This document shows positions 1 through 10,699 of a stretch of 64,000 nt of DNA, one piece after another. Made by a program: the position numbers and the translations under genes. This stretch comes from Oscheius tipulae (lineage: Eukaryota > Nematoda > Chromadorea > Rhabditida > Rhabditidae). The stretch spans positions 6,510,001 to 6,574,000 of the forward strand of contig JASJZH010000003.1 in the NCBI GenBank assembly GCA_037178975.1, given 5' to 3'. The notes below the pieces were generated by a model. That model saw nothing but the letters and a program-made list of their open reading frames with translations. It was not told the origin of the DNA and did not search any database. The stretch's first letter is position 1, and the number at the start of each line of letters is the position of its first letter.

Positions 1-1212
1 AGTTCAGATAACTGTTCAGACACCCAAATCGCCAGTCTCTTCCTAGGATTTGCCATTCCGACGCTAGCTTTTCTAATAATCCTACCTGGTGTGAGGAGAG
101 CGAAGATTGCATCCAGTCTGGCCTTTTTTATATGCAGCTTTGTTGGAGCTACTCTAGCAGGTCAGTTGCGAGAAATAGACGGAGCTACTCAGTACTTCTT
201 GTTGCTTCTGACTTGACTGGACTTGTCAAGTATCAGCTGGCTAGAGAAGGCTACAACTTTGACAAATGTTTTTCGGGATAAACTTGACATGACTTACAGG
301 CTGCAAATTGTAAAGATAGGATTGACGCAAATTGTTAGAAAATTTAACATTGACAGTTCCGATAATACATGACACTCTACTTCTGACTTGACTGACTTAT
401 TTGTTTCAGTCTCCCTATACCATCCATGCTGGCATAGAGGAGAAATGAACATCTCTACTTCTTATCGAGCTTTCCACAAAGAGAAGCTAGACGCGCACAT
501 CCTCATTCGAGTCGGTCTGGCCTACATGAACATCACGCTGTCTTCAGTCAACGGCTCTGACCCGATGCACTACAATGAGCGTTTTAGTTTCACTGAAAGT
601 CGGTTCCTACTAACGTTCTATTTTCAAATAGCTCCTTTCAGTAAAGGAAATGGAACAAGAACTGAGCAAAGCTCTCCGGAAGGGCCTTCCTTTCCCCATC
701 CTCAAGGTCATCGAATATCTTTCGGCTGAAGGATTCAGCTGGGGAAGACAGTATCGCGTAGCCGGTTATTACACCAAGTGTTTTCTTCTAATGGCAGGCA
801 TTTGCTGGCTGGTCACGGTGGTCTGTCTATGTCTCGTGCCTCCGGCATTCCCTAAGGGATTGGTCTGGACAGGGACACTCATAGCTTTGGGTATGTTTGA
901 GATAGACAGAAAGAGAGATCTTTTTTTTTTTCAGGAGATGCCCTCTTCTACTTCCAGCTACCGAAGGACATGTCGATTCATTTCCCCGGCCCACAAGAGT
1001 CGGTCGTGCTCAAGTTCAGACTCTCAATCTGCTTCCAAGCCACCTCTCTAGCAGCTGCGATTTGTCTCCTATCTGGAAGTCTTCTCTGGTGTCTGGAAAA
1101 GTACAACCTCTATAAGATAGACACAATGTTCACTGCAAGCAGAAATACGGAGGACAGTGTGGTAGACAGGAGGGAGAAAAAGAAGATCTCTTGTGTTGTT
1201 GTCTTACATTGA
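1..1212 (+). CDS. DUOXA: Dual oxidase maturation factor (DUOXA), 5' end outside window
   Basis: DUOXA is a multi-pass ER/plasma-membrane partner that brings the H2O2-producing dual oxidase (DUOX) to the surface. The visible part has four exons: about 1-160 (a hydrophobic helix after FLGFAIPTLAFLIILPGVRR), 410 to about 590 (MNISTSYRAFHKEKL, then GLAYMNITL and YNERF, the conserved extracellular loop with N-glycosylation sites), about 648-890 (KGLPFPILKVIEYLSAEGF, then WGRQYRVAGYYTK and a helix) and about 937-1212 (GDALFYFQLPKDM, then a last helix and a basic tail). The order and motifs match the family from its second helix to the C-terminus. The start codon and first exon(s) lie upstream of the window. 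The first intron contains GACTTGACTGGACTTGTCAAG-type repeats. DUOX itself is not in the window. The family call is firm; exon 2-3 splice sites are a best fit. Confidence 0.85.
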
Positions 1213-1684
1213 TCTCACAATGTGAAGCGAGTTAGACACGCGGGTATAAATATTAACTCTACAAACCGGTACCTTTAGTGAACTTGGATCCCCACGCGAC
1301 TTGAAAATAATTGCAACGTGAGATCTTCGCTAGTCAGTATGTATGTTCTCATTTTCAAATTCTACACACTAAGCGAAAGGTTGATACAATGTTCACTTGT
1401 GCGTAGTTTCTGTGGTAACCAGGAGCTGATGAACTTCTTTGCAGAGGGCCAAAGAAAGGACGAATCTAGCAGTGCGACTTATGGACTCGTTAGTATATTT
1501 GGATGTCGAGCTGAAAATCTCAAATGGAGTCGAAAACTGACAAACTGGCATTACATGGATCACCCTGGGTAAATGTTAGCACTCTTCGGCCGTACTAGAG
1601 TAGTTGAGAACTCTAAAGACTCTTGACGTGGTCGAACTCAACTTAATCGAACAGATCCCGTTCTCTGCGCGTGTTTCTCTACTG

Positions 1685-1830
1685 CTAAAGCGCAATGGTG
1701 TCCATCCGTCCGTCAGTAACTGCGAAGCAAAAGCGAGAAAATTATGTTGTCCAGAATTGCCAATATTGGATGGAAAGTCGTTTATATGCGCTCTAGAACA
1801 GTGGAGCCGCTGACACTATTTTGTTACTAC
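1685..1830. repeat. Dispersed repeat family A, copy 1
   Basis: This stretch shares ordered blocks with 62592-62815 at the other end of the window: CTAAAGCGC(A/G)ATGG, AAGCGAGAAAATTATGTTG followed by TCCAGA, TGCGCTCTAGAAC, and CTACGAAGCGGCG. Spacing between blocks differs by insertions in the second copy. It lies between genes here and in an intron there. The shared blocks with variable spacers suggest a decayed mobile element, possibly a MITE. No coding capacity or clear terminal inverted repeats were seen. The surrounding 1213-1960 has only short open frames and no supported gene. Confidence 0.6.
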
Positions 1831-1964
1831 GAAGCGGCGTGATGAAAGCAAAAGGAGACTGGTCAAAATATTAGAACGCAAGTCAGACATAATGGCAATA
1901 CGCAATTAAACATCTTTTGACAAACTTTGTTTTTATGAGTAGCCACTGTTTTGATTTCCATCTA

Positions 1965-2150
1965 TTTCTACCAGCCAGCGCCTTGTCTCCATGACAACCT
2001 CGCCTACCCAATGAACAATTCGACCATCCCCGAGGTGGTCGCGTTCCAAGCTGTCGACAATCTCCCGATATTCCTAGTCATCGGAATAGCCAGCTATTCT
2101 GTCATTCTTTTGATTGTTTTTCTCGTTATTTGCAGAGTATGTGTAAGTTT
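1965..2150 (+). other. Orphan exon resembling the TMEM63/CSC1 N-terminus
   Basis: The frame reads APCLHDNLAYPMNNSTIPEV, then a strongly hydrophobic helix (FLVIGIASYSVILLIVFLVI) and ends CRVC at a good donor, GTAAGT, near 2144. Animal TMEM63 (hyperosmolality-gated cation channel) starts with the same arrangement: a Cys/Asn-rich extracellular segment containing NST, then a first helix with many Ile/Leu/Val. The rest of TMEM63, about 700 residues, was not found downstream. After a short basic exon (FKKSAKKLLSFE, about 2290-2328) the frames give only low-complexity candidates up to 2700. It could be a small single-helix membrane protein starting at Met 2011, a gene fragment, or an exon of a divergent gene. 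The family hint is weak. Confidence 0.3.
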
Positions 2151-2998
2151 GAAATCACAGACCGATCACACGAGTATCTCTAGCCAACCTGGCTGAAGCA
2201 GAAACCCGCCCCTCCACAACTGAGTATCATTCCCTCCTTCGCAGACTGCTCCTTCATAACCACTAGCTGTCTACCCTGTTCTGATTGCAGTTTAAGAAGT
2301 CTGCTAAAAAGCTGCTGTCCTTCGAAAGTGAGTGAGAGAGTGATAGTAACAGTAACAGTGAGAGTGGCAGTCAATTGACTTTGTTCTTTTCAGACAGCCT
2401 TCCGACGATATGCATCGTGCGAATGTTGTATCAACCGCGATCCAGTTCAGTCCGACGCTCCCATCAACTTTGTCTGCTGTTAGCATATCTTCACTTCTTT
2501 GCTCATTTGGTGTCTTTCGAAATGAAATCTTCTGAAATTTACGAGCTGGTAACCCCTGTTCTAGCATTGAGTTGTACTCTAATACCACAAGTTTATCGCA
2601 AGAAAACAATCGGTGTCGATCAGCTGTTTGGAGAAAGAGGTGAAATTTTGTTCCAATTTGTATTTACTGTTAGTTGAACAGTCAATTGTCTCGGCCTTTG
2701 ATCTCTTCTACAGGCGATGTTGGAGAGGTGAGAGAGGCTTCAGCTCCTCTAAGATATACGTATTGTCATTAACTCTGCCAGAAATTTCAGTGACTATTCG
2801 GACAGTCAGATTTCCAAAATCTATGTTTGTCTAATTAAAATCGTTGGTTTCTAGACCAGTATTGTACCGGCCTTTCTGGATCCGGCGATTTATTGACTAA
2901 CAAGTAACAATGAGTGTCGAATATGAAGTTTTTGAACTTTCATCCTGCCGACAGTCCAGATACAAACAGGTTTATCATCCCGCGTCTCTAAGGCTTCA

Positions 2999-4608
2999 AT
3001 GCGCGAGATTTTCTACTTTCTCCTTCTTCCGAACATTGTTTTCTCGCAAACTGATGGTAAGATCTAGTATTTCTAGTTACTAGTCCTAGGATTGGGAGCC
3101 ATCAAGCTTCCGGAAGAGCTGGAATATGGAGAAGAGGAAGAAGAACCCCAGACCAAGGATATCCTCGTCATTCCCAATCGGTTCCCAAAGGAACTGAACT
3201 TTTTCTGCTATCCTAGGTAGTTGTGGAACGAGTCTTAGTGAGCATTAGTTAATTCCAGGTCAGGACTTCAGCACGATCGTCTCTGTTTCGGGCAACTGGA
3301 CGCTTTCGCCCTGGCCTGTGCCGACGATTCACCCCCATTGCAGTTGGTACCTTTCTGTATTGGATTCAAGGTAAGTCTTTGGAGTCCGTATGATAGAGGT
3401 GGATTTGATCACTTCACACAGGAAGTAATACAAACTTCGAACGCGCCTACCACTCTTTTGACATGAGTCGCCGATGCACGTCTTTTGCCAATTGTAAGAA
3501 TAGGGTCATCTGCTCTCTTTCAGGAACAATGCTCCAAGACAAACTACCCCCAGGAAAGCTGGTGCGATCTTGAACGAACCCAATACAAGAAGTTTTGTAC
3601 AAGAAACAAGCGTCAGTCATGTAAGAGTTGTCACTATGATCTCAGCTGTAGTTGTGAGCCTTTCGAATGCATTTGGAGAAGGTCGGTCTGAGAATACTGT
3701 ATCAAAACGGATATAGATACGGTTTCGAAACAGCCAGATGGTGTCAGAAGTACGAGCTATTCTGCAATAACAAAGCCAGGAGAGAAAAGGCGCAAGAGTT
3801 GGTTTCACTGATGCAAGACGCGGTTAAAGTTCACTACAGGTGGGTTTTTGTATTTGGGAACTTGTGAGTTTGCGATGTAAAACGATTGCCGAGAAGGAAT
3901 AAGGGAATATTGTTTGTACAATATACATATAGCTCTTGTCAGCCGAGGCTGTTCGGGTCTGCATTACACGACGATGTTTGAGAGAATTCATTTGGTGTCT
4001 CATGATTGAAAAAGATCAGTTCAGATGCTTCCACATGTTCAATCTACCCCAGGTCATTTGCAACCCCTTCCGAAGACAGTTCGATCATCCCCGATGCATG
4101 AAGGTGAGTCACTAAAACTGTCACGCCGCACAATTTCTAGTTCCTCTTCGACTGTGAGCTCATTTCCGACTTCGAAGAAGACAAGCCAAAAGAAAAGGAA
4201 GAGATTATCGAGGAAGGTTTCGTGGCTCCGACCGAGATCCCCGTGACGATAGCCAAGGGAAAGGAGATACCTCTTTCCGAAAGTGAAAAGGAGCAGCTGA
4301 AGAAGATCCAGATCGAAGAAAACAATCTGGCCAAGGAGATCGCCAAAGTCGAAGCAGCTACTGGGAATGGAACGGTAGTCAAACCCGTTCCTGTGATTGC
4401 AGAGCCTGTAGAGGGACTTGTGAAGGTACTGTTATGATACTTATTGGTTAAGAAAATATCTTTTCAGCAAGAAGCTCATCCGTTCGACAGAATAACGCTG
4501 CCTCCGAGAAGCGACAGTCCGCCAATGATAGCTTCAACGACAATTCCACTTAAACTGGGAGCAGAGGAGCGTCCGAAGAACCCATTCAAACGAAATTGGG
4601 ATCACTAA
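2999..4608 (+). CDS. Secreted cysteine-rich protein with acidic, Lys/Glu-rich C-terminal half, unrecognised
   Basis: The first exon encodes a clear signal peptide (MREIFYFLLLPNIVFSQTDG, start 2999). Following exons give an acidic stretch (EYGEEEEEPQTKD), then a cysteine-rich body with FFCYP, RLCFGQLDAFALACADDS, LVPFCIGFKEQCSKTN, SWCDLERTQYKKFCTRNK, ARWCQKYELFCNNKARREK, CFHMFNLPQVICNPF and FDHPRCMKFLFDCE, roughly a dozen cysteines. The rest (from about 4140) is charged and low-complexity, ending KNPFKRNWDH and a stop at 4606-4608. At least seven introns of about 33-180 nt were placed by frame continuity; the one at 3375-3522 may contain an alternative exon. No family was recognised with certainty. 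The layout (signal, acidic linker, paired cysteines) somewhat recalls acrosin-binding-protein-like secreted proteins, but that is only a guess. Confidence 0.65.
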
Positions 4609-7037
4609 ACATGACTAAAGAGTTACGGATAGCGACTTCTCTTTAGGTTTCAAGGATTCCAGCTCTAATGTCTCGTTTTATAGCCGTATCCCTGTACTTT
4701 TTCAATCCTTGAAATCGGCACCCGTACTCTCTCTGTAGTTTGAGTTCCCCTGCAAATAACCATACTCTTATAGTCTTCTAGGTTTCTTCTTTCTATTTGA
4801 AGTCACTTGTCGGTTACAATTTCAGAAAGTCCCTATCAAATAGAGAAGACGGTTTTCAAGCATTGTCAAAGTCTGACGCAAGTTCCCACCTTAATCTATG
4901 CAAAGTACAAACATCATTTTTCTGCGAGAACGAACACCCCTTCGACCTAACTGTTTGAGTATATCTCTGGTTTCAGTCCGCTGTTTGCCACTCGTTCTTC
5001 AGCCCTCCTTTCTTCCTATCATCAGTGTTCTGTTCACACTTTGCCCTCCCTCTGTGTGAGTCGAAACGGTCCGTCGATGAGTCGGCCGCCCGGTTTTCGG
5101 GGCACTTCATTTGCATCTCGGTGCTAGTACGGCTCACACTCGACTCGCTATTGCCAAAGATGTAGTCATTTAGTGGCTTCCGCCTTATTCTCTCGCGCTC
5201 TCAAGTAATCGGATACCTTCCTTTTTGGAGAGTTGTTCTCCAGAACGAGAGAGCCCCACGCATGCGGCTGGAATCTGCCAACACGAGTTCTCTTCTCGAG
5301 TGCACTATTTGTCTTACACGAGATTAGCCGGGTGCTCGTCCTCACCGACTACTTGATGCATTTTCGTTAAGCTGAGGAATTGTTTCCGGTCTCTCTTTCT
5401 CTGGTTTCTGTCTGTCGCTCTGCCTCTCTTATGCCTATCTTTTGTCTCTGTGTCTGTTATTATTTCCACTCCCGTTTCGAGAGTTCCCCGGATCGCTTGC
5501 AAACAGGTGCACGTCCCTCTCCCTTCCGAGTACAAAGGAACACGCTACTCCGACTTGATCGAAATCGATTTTCCCTTCCAGGTCTTTGTTCTGTGTGGCC
5601 AGCTCAAAAGGCATGGGTCATCGTAAATTTTTCGTGACCAGATGTGCTCAAGTCGACATACTGACAGGCACTTTCATGATGCTGGATTCCGTTCCCGATT
5701 ACGTACCCCTTCTGACACAATTTCACCTAAAGTATCATTGGTCGTCTAGATCTCAAGGTACATTACTCATACGACCTTCTCGAAGAGAACAGTCAGGAGT
5801 TTACCCTCTCCTGCCCACACAGCTGAAACCTATTCGTTAGGTTCACACTAAATTTGTTCTGCAGTCGAGTTCCGTGCATTGTAACTTTCTGCTTAAGACT
5901 TACTGAGTAACTGAAGGCAAGGAGTCTAGTCTGGTCCCAAGAGTACAAGCTTTTCGATACCGACTTATTCTCTGTCTAAGAATAGTCCCACGCTACTGTT
6001 TACCTTCTGCCATTGTAGTCGCCCACCTAGACTGAGTCTTAGTCATTTCGTAAGTCTAGGGCTTCCATTTCACACCCCCTTACACCAATTTCATCATTTG
6101 ATTCACAAAGACGACTACCCTTTTTGAAGTGACCGTCTTCTGCAGATGGCTGCCAATCTACCTACTTTTTGTACCAAAATCCACGCGCCTCTTGAAAAGT
6201 GCACAGTTGTTGACATTTCGATCGTCTCCTCCTTCTCCTATCTCTTTTTATTAGACTTTGCGGTGGGAAAGCCTCGCTCAGTCATTATCTACTGTTGAAA
6301 TCAGGTCTCGCCTCGTGGACTTCTTTCTCTGCGCAGTCACCTACTTGTGGGAGTGTCCAAAAACACGCACCACACCCAGTGGTCACTAACTCCATAGAGA
6401 TCCCTGTTCCTAAGGTTTAGAAATCTTTTCACGATTGTTCCATGCCTCTGTGCCTAAACCTTGACGCTCCCAGCGCCTTTGTACCGTACTAGCCGAACAG
6501 TTCTGGTCACGTACTTTAGTCTCCGACAGTTCTCCCAGAATCCGGAGCTTCCGAAGGTAGCCAAGCTGCTCTGATAGAAAGAATTCGATACAGATCTCTC
6601 AGTTGTCTCCACTGTTTCTGCAATCCAGTTATTAGCTCGACAACTCTTCCACGATATTAGATAGTAGATCAAAGCTAGAACTTGGTGCGTCTTGTTAGTC
6701 TTTTCACAGCTGTCTCGTCGTCGATGTCATAGTACTGACAGTCCAAACCTTGTCCTGACAGGACATGATAAGGATTATCCTTTGTTTCTAAACTATCCAA
6801 AGCTTCGAGGTCGTTGTGGTTCGTTAATTAGACTCTTGGCTTTTTTTATGAGAGTCGCTGCTGAATCTTGGCAATGGGACGTTGTCGCTTATTGCGCTCT
6901 CAGTAGTCTACCTCCGCCTTACGACATCTATCTCGACTTCTACCATTGTTTTTCCTCTTCTCACTTCTGTAAGTTCCTAATAACTCATCTTTCAGTAAAT
7001 AAGGAAAAGACGTAGGACGTGTAGTTGCGAACAAGCG
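4609..7037. other. Non-coding interval with no supported gene
   Basis: About 2.4 kb between two plus-strand genes. Pyrimidine-rich stretches and many short open frames are present, but none has a start, codon bias and splice sites that hold together. The best candidate is an open frame at about 5505-5623, which begins after an AG and reads VHVPLPSEYKGTRYSDLIEI and onward to a stop. It looks protein-like but has no partner exons. A TTGTCCTGACAGGACATGAT motif at 6750-6769 recurs elsewhere in the window. The region probably holds the promoter and 5' untranslated sequence of the gene at 7038. Confidence 0.5.
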
Positions 7038-7945
7038 ATGGATGATCATTTGCCCCAAGCTGTAGTGGCGGTAGGTTCTTCTCCAATCAGCAACAGAACT
7101 ATTGTAGGAGCTACAACAGGAAGATCTGCCCAGTCCGGCCATTTTGCTGAAGTCTAATGCACCCCGGGACCTTCTTCATCTGGACGTAGTCAATGAGCAG
7201 TCGACTGGGAACAACGACGTTTCTCCAAAGTAGGCTCTACTATTACATGGATATAGAACTGCTTTCAGACCAGTGGCCAAAAGGATTATGAAGAGAAAGG
7301 AGAGCAGAGGCAAGCGGTCAAGCAGTCAGTCGAGTTCTCGAGGTGTCACGCCGGATCCGGGACATAAACGCTTCAATCCAAGAACTGATGGCCTGGCAGC
7401 TTTCTATCAGTGTCTTCTCCGTCTTTTTAATCAATCGTCGGATGGAACCATCCTCTGGAATGATCTCAGGACTGTGTACAGGTGGGTAGAGAGAGACACA
7501 GACGATTAGAGACTTTAGAAAAGAAACCACTCGCCATCTGAACAGCGAAGAACTGAATCTGATCTCTGGAACTCATGGGCGTACCAAGAATGACCTTCTG
7601 GCTACTCGGCTCTCCTGTCTCATCGAGCCACTGGATTCAAAAGGTCAAATTGTTCGTCTGGCTGTGAATAGTGATGGCTCACCCGTACCCTTACCCAGCC
7701 CGATGACCAGCGATGACGGTGAGTCAGCTTAGCTAGACTGGACGTTTCCATTCGTACTATAAACTGACCCCGCCTTCCTACCTCATTTCGAATCTGTTGC
7801 AGACTCCAGTTCGACGCGACAAAGTCTTTCTCGATTGGCATCCATCGACGACGAGGAGCAGCAAAGAGTGAGTCTTCTGGAACTTTTGAAACAACAAATC
7901 GACTATCCTTTTGCTAACGTGGCCCTGGATAAGTTCAAGGCTTAG
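7038..7945 (+). CDS. Unrecognised intracellular protein, about 240 aa
   Basis: The start MDDHLPQAVVA at 7038 is followed by exons joined in frame: ELQQEDLPSPAILLKSNAP and onward, a Lys/Arg/Ser-rich basic patch (KRIMKRKESRGKRSSSQSSS, a possible nuclear localisation signal), a compact region (FNPRTDGLAAFYQCLLRLFN, then TILWNDLRTVYRKET), HLNSEELNLISGTHGRTKND, and an Asp/Glu-rich end. The last exon reads through a donor-like GTGAGT near 7869 and continues as SLLELLKQQIDYPFANVALD to a stop at 7943-7945; splicing there would give another C-terminus. There is no signal peptide or membrane segment. I do not recognise the family. The next gene lies 313 nt downstream on the same strand. Confidence 0.6.
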
Positions 7946-8258
7946 GGTTTAAGAGGGCAAGTTATTTCTCAGTACATAGCGTGCTCTAGAGAGGGTGACT
8001 GATGTCTGATAGCTACTGGAACCGGCTACTTACTGAGATTGGAGGAAAGGTTTCAGTACAGAGTCTTCAGGTCTTTGAATTCTATAGATTGAATCTGAGG
8101 CTTCCTTATTTTATTAACAGTTCATCTGACATAGGTGAAAGAGTTTGGTAGTTTTCTCAGTGCCATAGAGAAGAATTTTGAGATGGGTAATGGTCAAGTC
8201 AATGATACACATCTTGTAAACACATCTACTGATGCTCATCATATTTTTTCAGATCATA

Positions 8259-10699
8259 ATGGACGAAAAGCGTCGTGAAATCACCGAAGGTCTCATTCGT
8301 CGTGGTCTTCTGAATCCGGACGGCAGTCGCTCCACGATCATTACCGCAAAGGCAGATGAGGAGGTGGGTATCGATCGCAACGCCTGTTTATTGTTTTCAT
8401 GTATAGTTTGCCGACCTTCCCGAACTGGTCGCAGACGCTGCCAATTCTGTCGTCGATGACGTGATGGAGAAGACGGCTGAGGAGAAACCTGTCACTCAGT
8501 ACAAGGTTTGCAATTTCTCTCCTTGACTCATAATGAATCTCAGATGACTAATGATGAGAAAGATCCTATCTTGGAAGGGCTGCCCTCCGCTGAAGGAATT
8601 GTCCAGGTAGTCAAAATGGTTGAGGGAGTCGAACCTGTAACTACTGAGACCAGTCTTCTAAACAATGACGTCAAGCAAGTTACTGCCGGAGTGGTTGAAA
8701 TGAGAGACGAGGCTATTGGAGAGACTCAGGCAAAGGTAAGTTTTAACTCTCTGTCACCTTCGATATAAAATGTTTTTTTCAGGCTTCCGAGATCAAGTTT
8801 GATGCACCTGCTACTGTGGAAGTATCTGAGAAGAAGTTATCCATAGTCAACGTCCCTTCAATCGAGATCACCCAGTACAGTGACAATGAAGCTGATACTG
8901 AGGAGGTATGCTCTACCCTATTACATTTCCTAGTTCCAATTTTCAGATCGAAGAAAAGACCGCGTCTGAGATAGCCGAAGAGCTAGTGGCTTCTGTTCTT
9001 GCCGACTCTGTTGACTCGATGAAGGACGATCTGGTAGTCAAGGACGAGGAAGAGCTGGTCAGCGATGTTCATGCTGTTCTGGATGATATCTCCGATACTA
9101 CTGTTTCTAGTCCTGAGGACGGACCTGTCAAGAGAGTCTACACTCTGGAAGAAACGGCTCACTACCTTCTGGACAGTGACTTCGACTCTGAATCTGAAAA
9201 GGAGAGGCGCCGCGCTATGAATTTCCCTATGGAGAAAACCGAAGACGAAGAAGTGAATGGTCTGCATGCCGAGCAAGCCCCGGCTCATGAGATCAGTGGC
9301 TCTGATTCGAAAATTGAAGTCAGAGAACATAACGTTCTGTACACAGATGAAGAAGAAGCCGAACAGATGGTGCCTGTTGCTGAGAAATCTAAGAGCATCG
9401 AAGAGACTACTGAAGTTGAGAACAAAGTCGAGATTCCTGCTTACATCGAAACGGAGATCACAGCTGGAAACGCTGAGAAGACTGAGGTTACTGAAGACCA
9501 GAGACATGATGGTGATCTCTCTGTCAAGCAGGACACTGCGAACTCGGAAGCTGTTCAGTCTGTTGAAAACAGTTCTCACGAGGAAAAGAAGGTGGAAGAG
9601 AAGACATCCGAGACGGAAAATGGTGAAGAGACGGAGGTCCCTGCTAAACTTATCACCCAGGAGAATGATGCTGTCGTGGAAGAAGATCAGACTGTAGGTT
9701 CCTATTGTCGTTTCACGGAAAGGGGTCAAGCTTTTGGGTCTGACAATGAGATAGAGATTTAGCTCGCACGAGAAGGAATGAGTCAAACTCATCATGCTCA
9801 GTTTCAGGCTGCTCAGTCAGTTCCCGTCGCTGCTCCTCGTAGTTTTACAAAACCAGTGGTTTCGGCTGATGAGGTTGTCCAGGAGAAGATCACCGAACAG
9901 ACCAAGACTTCAGACGTTATTAATCTCGTCGTTGAAGATCGTCCAGAGAGTCCCAGTCAGGTAACTTTTGACTTCGATCACAGAAAAGCTCAGTTCAGCC
10001 CTCGGCCAAGTCCACCGACAGCGTGGTTACTGTCGAAGAAGCCATTCACGAGCCGGTCATCAGCTCTTCTAAATCCGAAACTGCTTTTACGGAAACTGTC
10101 ATGGTCGAGGCTGTGATTGAAGAGAAGAAGCCCGAGTTTGTGCCACATTCCGTCACCAAGACTGTCACCTTTGAGGTTCTTGAGCAGCGGAATGAGAAGA
10201 CTGTCACCTTTGTTAGTCAGGTATTAATTGATATCACTTTAAGAACACTTGGTTTAGACTATGGTGAACTCGGAGGCTTCGTCCACCTTCGATAATACTG
10301 AAGTGAAGGAAGAAGTCGTTCCGACTCCAGTCTATCGTACAGAGAGCGGAGGAACTGTCACTCTGGAGGTCGAGCTCAAGAAACTCAATGAGGTAAGACA
10401 ACAAGGCAGAGAGACAGCAAACAAAACTATGTTCAGGAATACGAGGAGTTGATGGACATGCTCGAAAACAAGCCCCATGCTAGTACCAGTCAGGAGCTGC
10501 CTCCTCCCAAGACCAACAAGGTGGCCGATGTTGTTGTCACTCTGACTCCCAGTCAGGATCTCGAAAAGCGCGACTACGTCGCCCAGCCGGTTAGTACATT
10601 AGCTCTAATCCAACTTTCACTTTTTTCCAGGCTGACCAGCCCAAGAAGAAGAAGGAGAAAAAACGTCATGGCCTCTTCGGCTGCTGTTCCTTCTTCTGA
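8259..10699 (+). CDS. Long acidic, low-complexity protein with basic dicysteine tail
   Basis: The start MDEKRREITEGLIRRGLLNP at 8259 follows a TTTTTTCAG acceptor by a few bases. About ten exons with 37-86-nt introns encode a very Glu/Asp/Val/Thr-rich chain with loosely repeated phrases such as VTKTVTFEV and EKTVTFV. The largest exon (from 8947) is about 740 nt and includes VYTLEETAHYLLDSDFDSES. The chain ends with KKKKEKKRHGLFGCCSFF and a stop at 10697-10699. The Lys/Arg cluster followed by two cysteines suggests membrane attachment by electrostatic contact plus palmitoylation; this is inference. The intron at 9961 could be 23 nt, or 38 nt if the GTTCAG acceptor is used; both keep frame and 38 is more likely. 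AATAAA lies about 100 nt downstream. Probably intrinsically disordered; family unknown. Confidence 0.7.

Noticed and set aside
8983-9795. Long minus-strand frame of about 270 codons
   Set aside because: It is antisense to the large acidic exon; the Leu/Phe/Ser/Arg-rich composition is what the reverse of Glu/Asp/Lys codons gives.
9961-9983. 23-nt intron in the acidic protein gene
   Set aside because: Using the GTTCAG acceptor at 9998 gives a 38-nt intron in the same frame, in line with the other introns.
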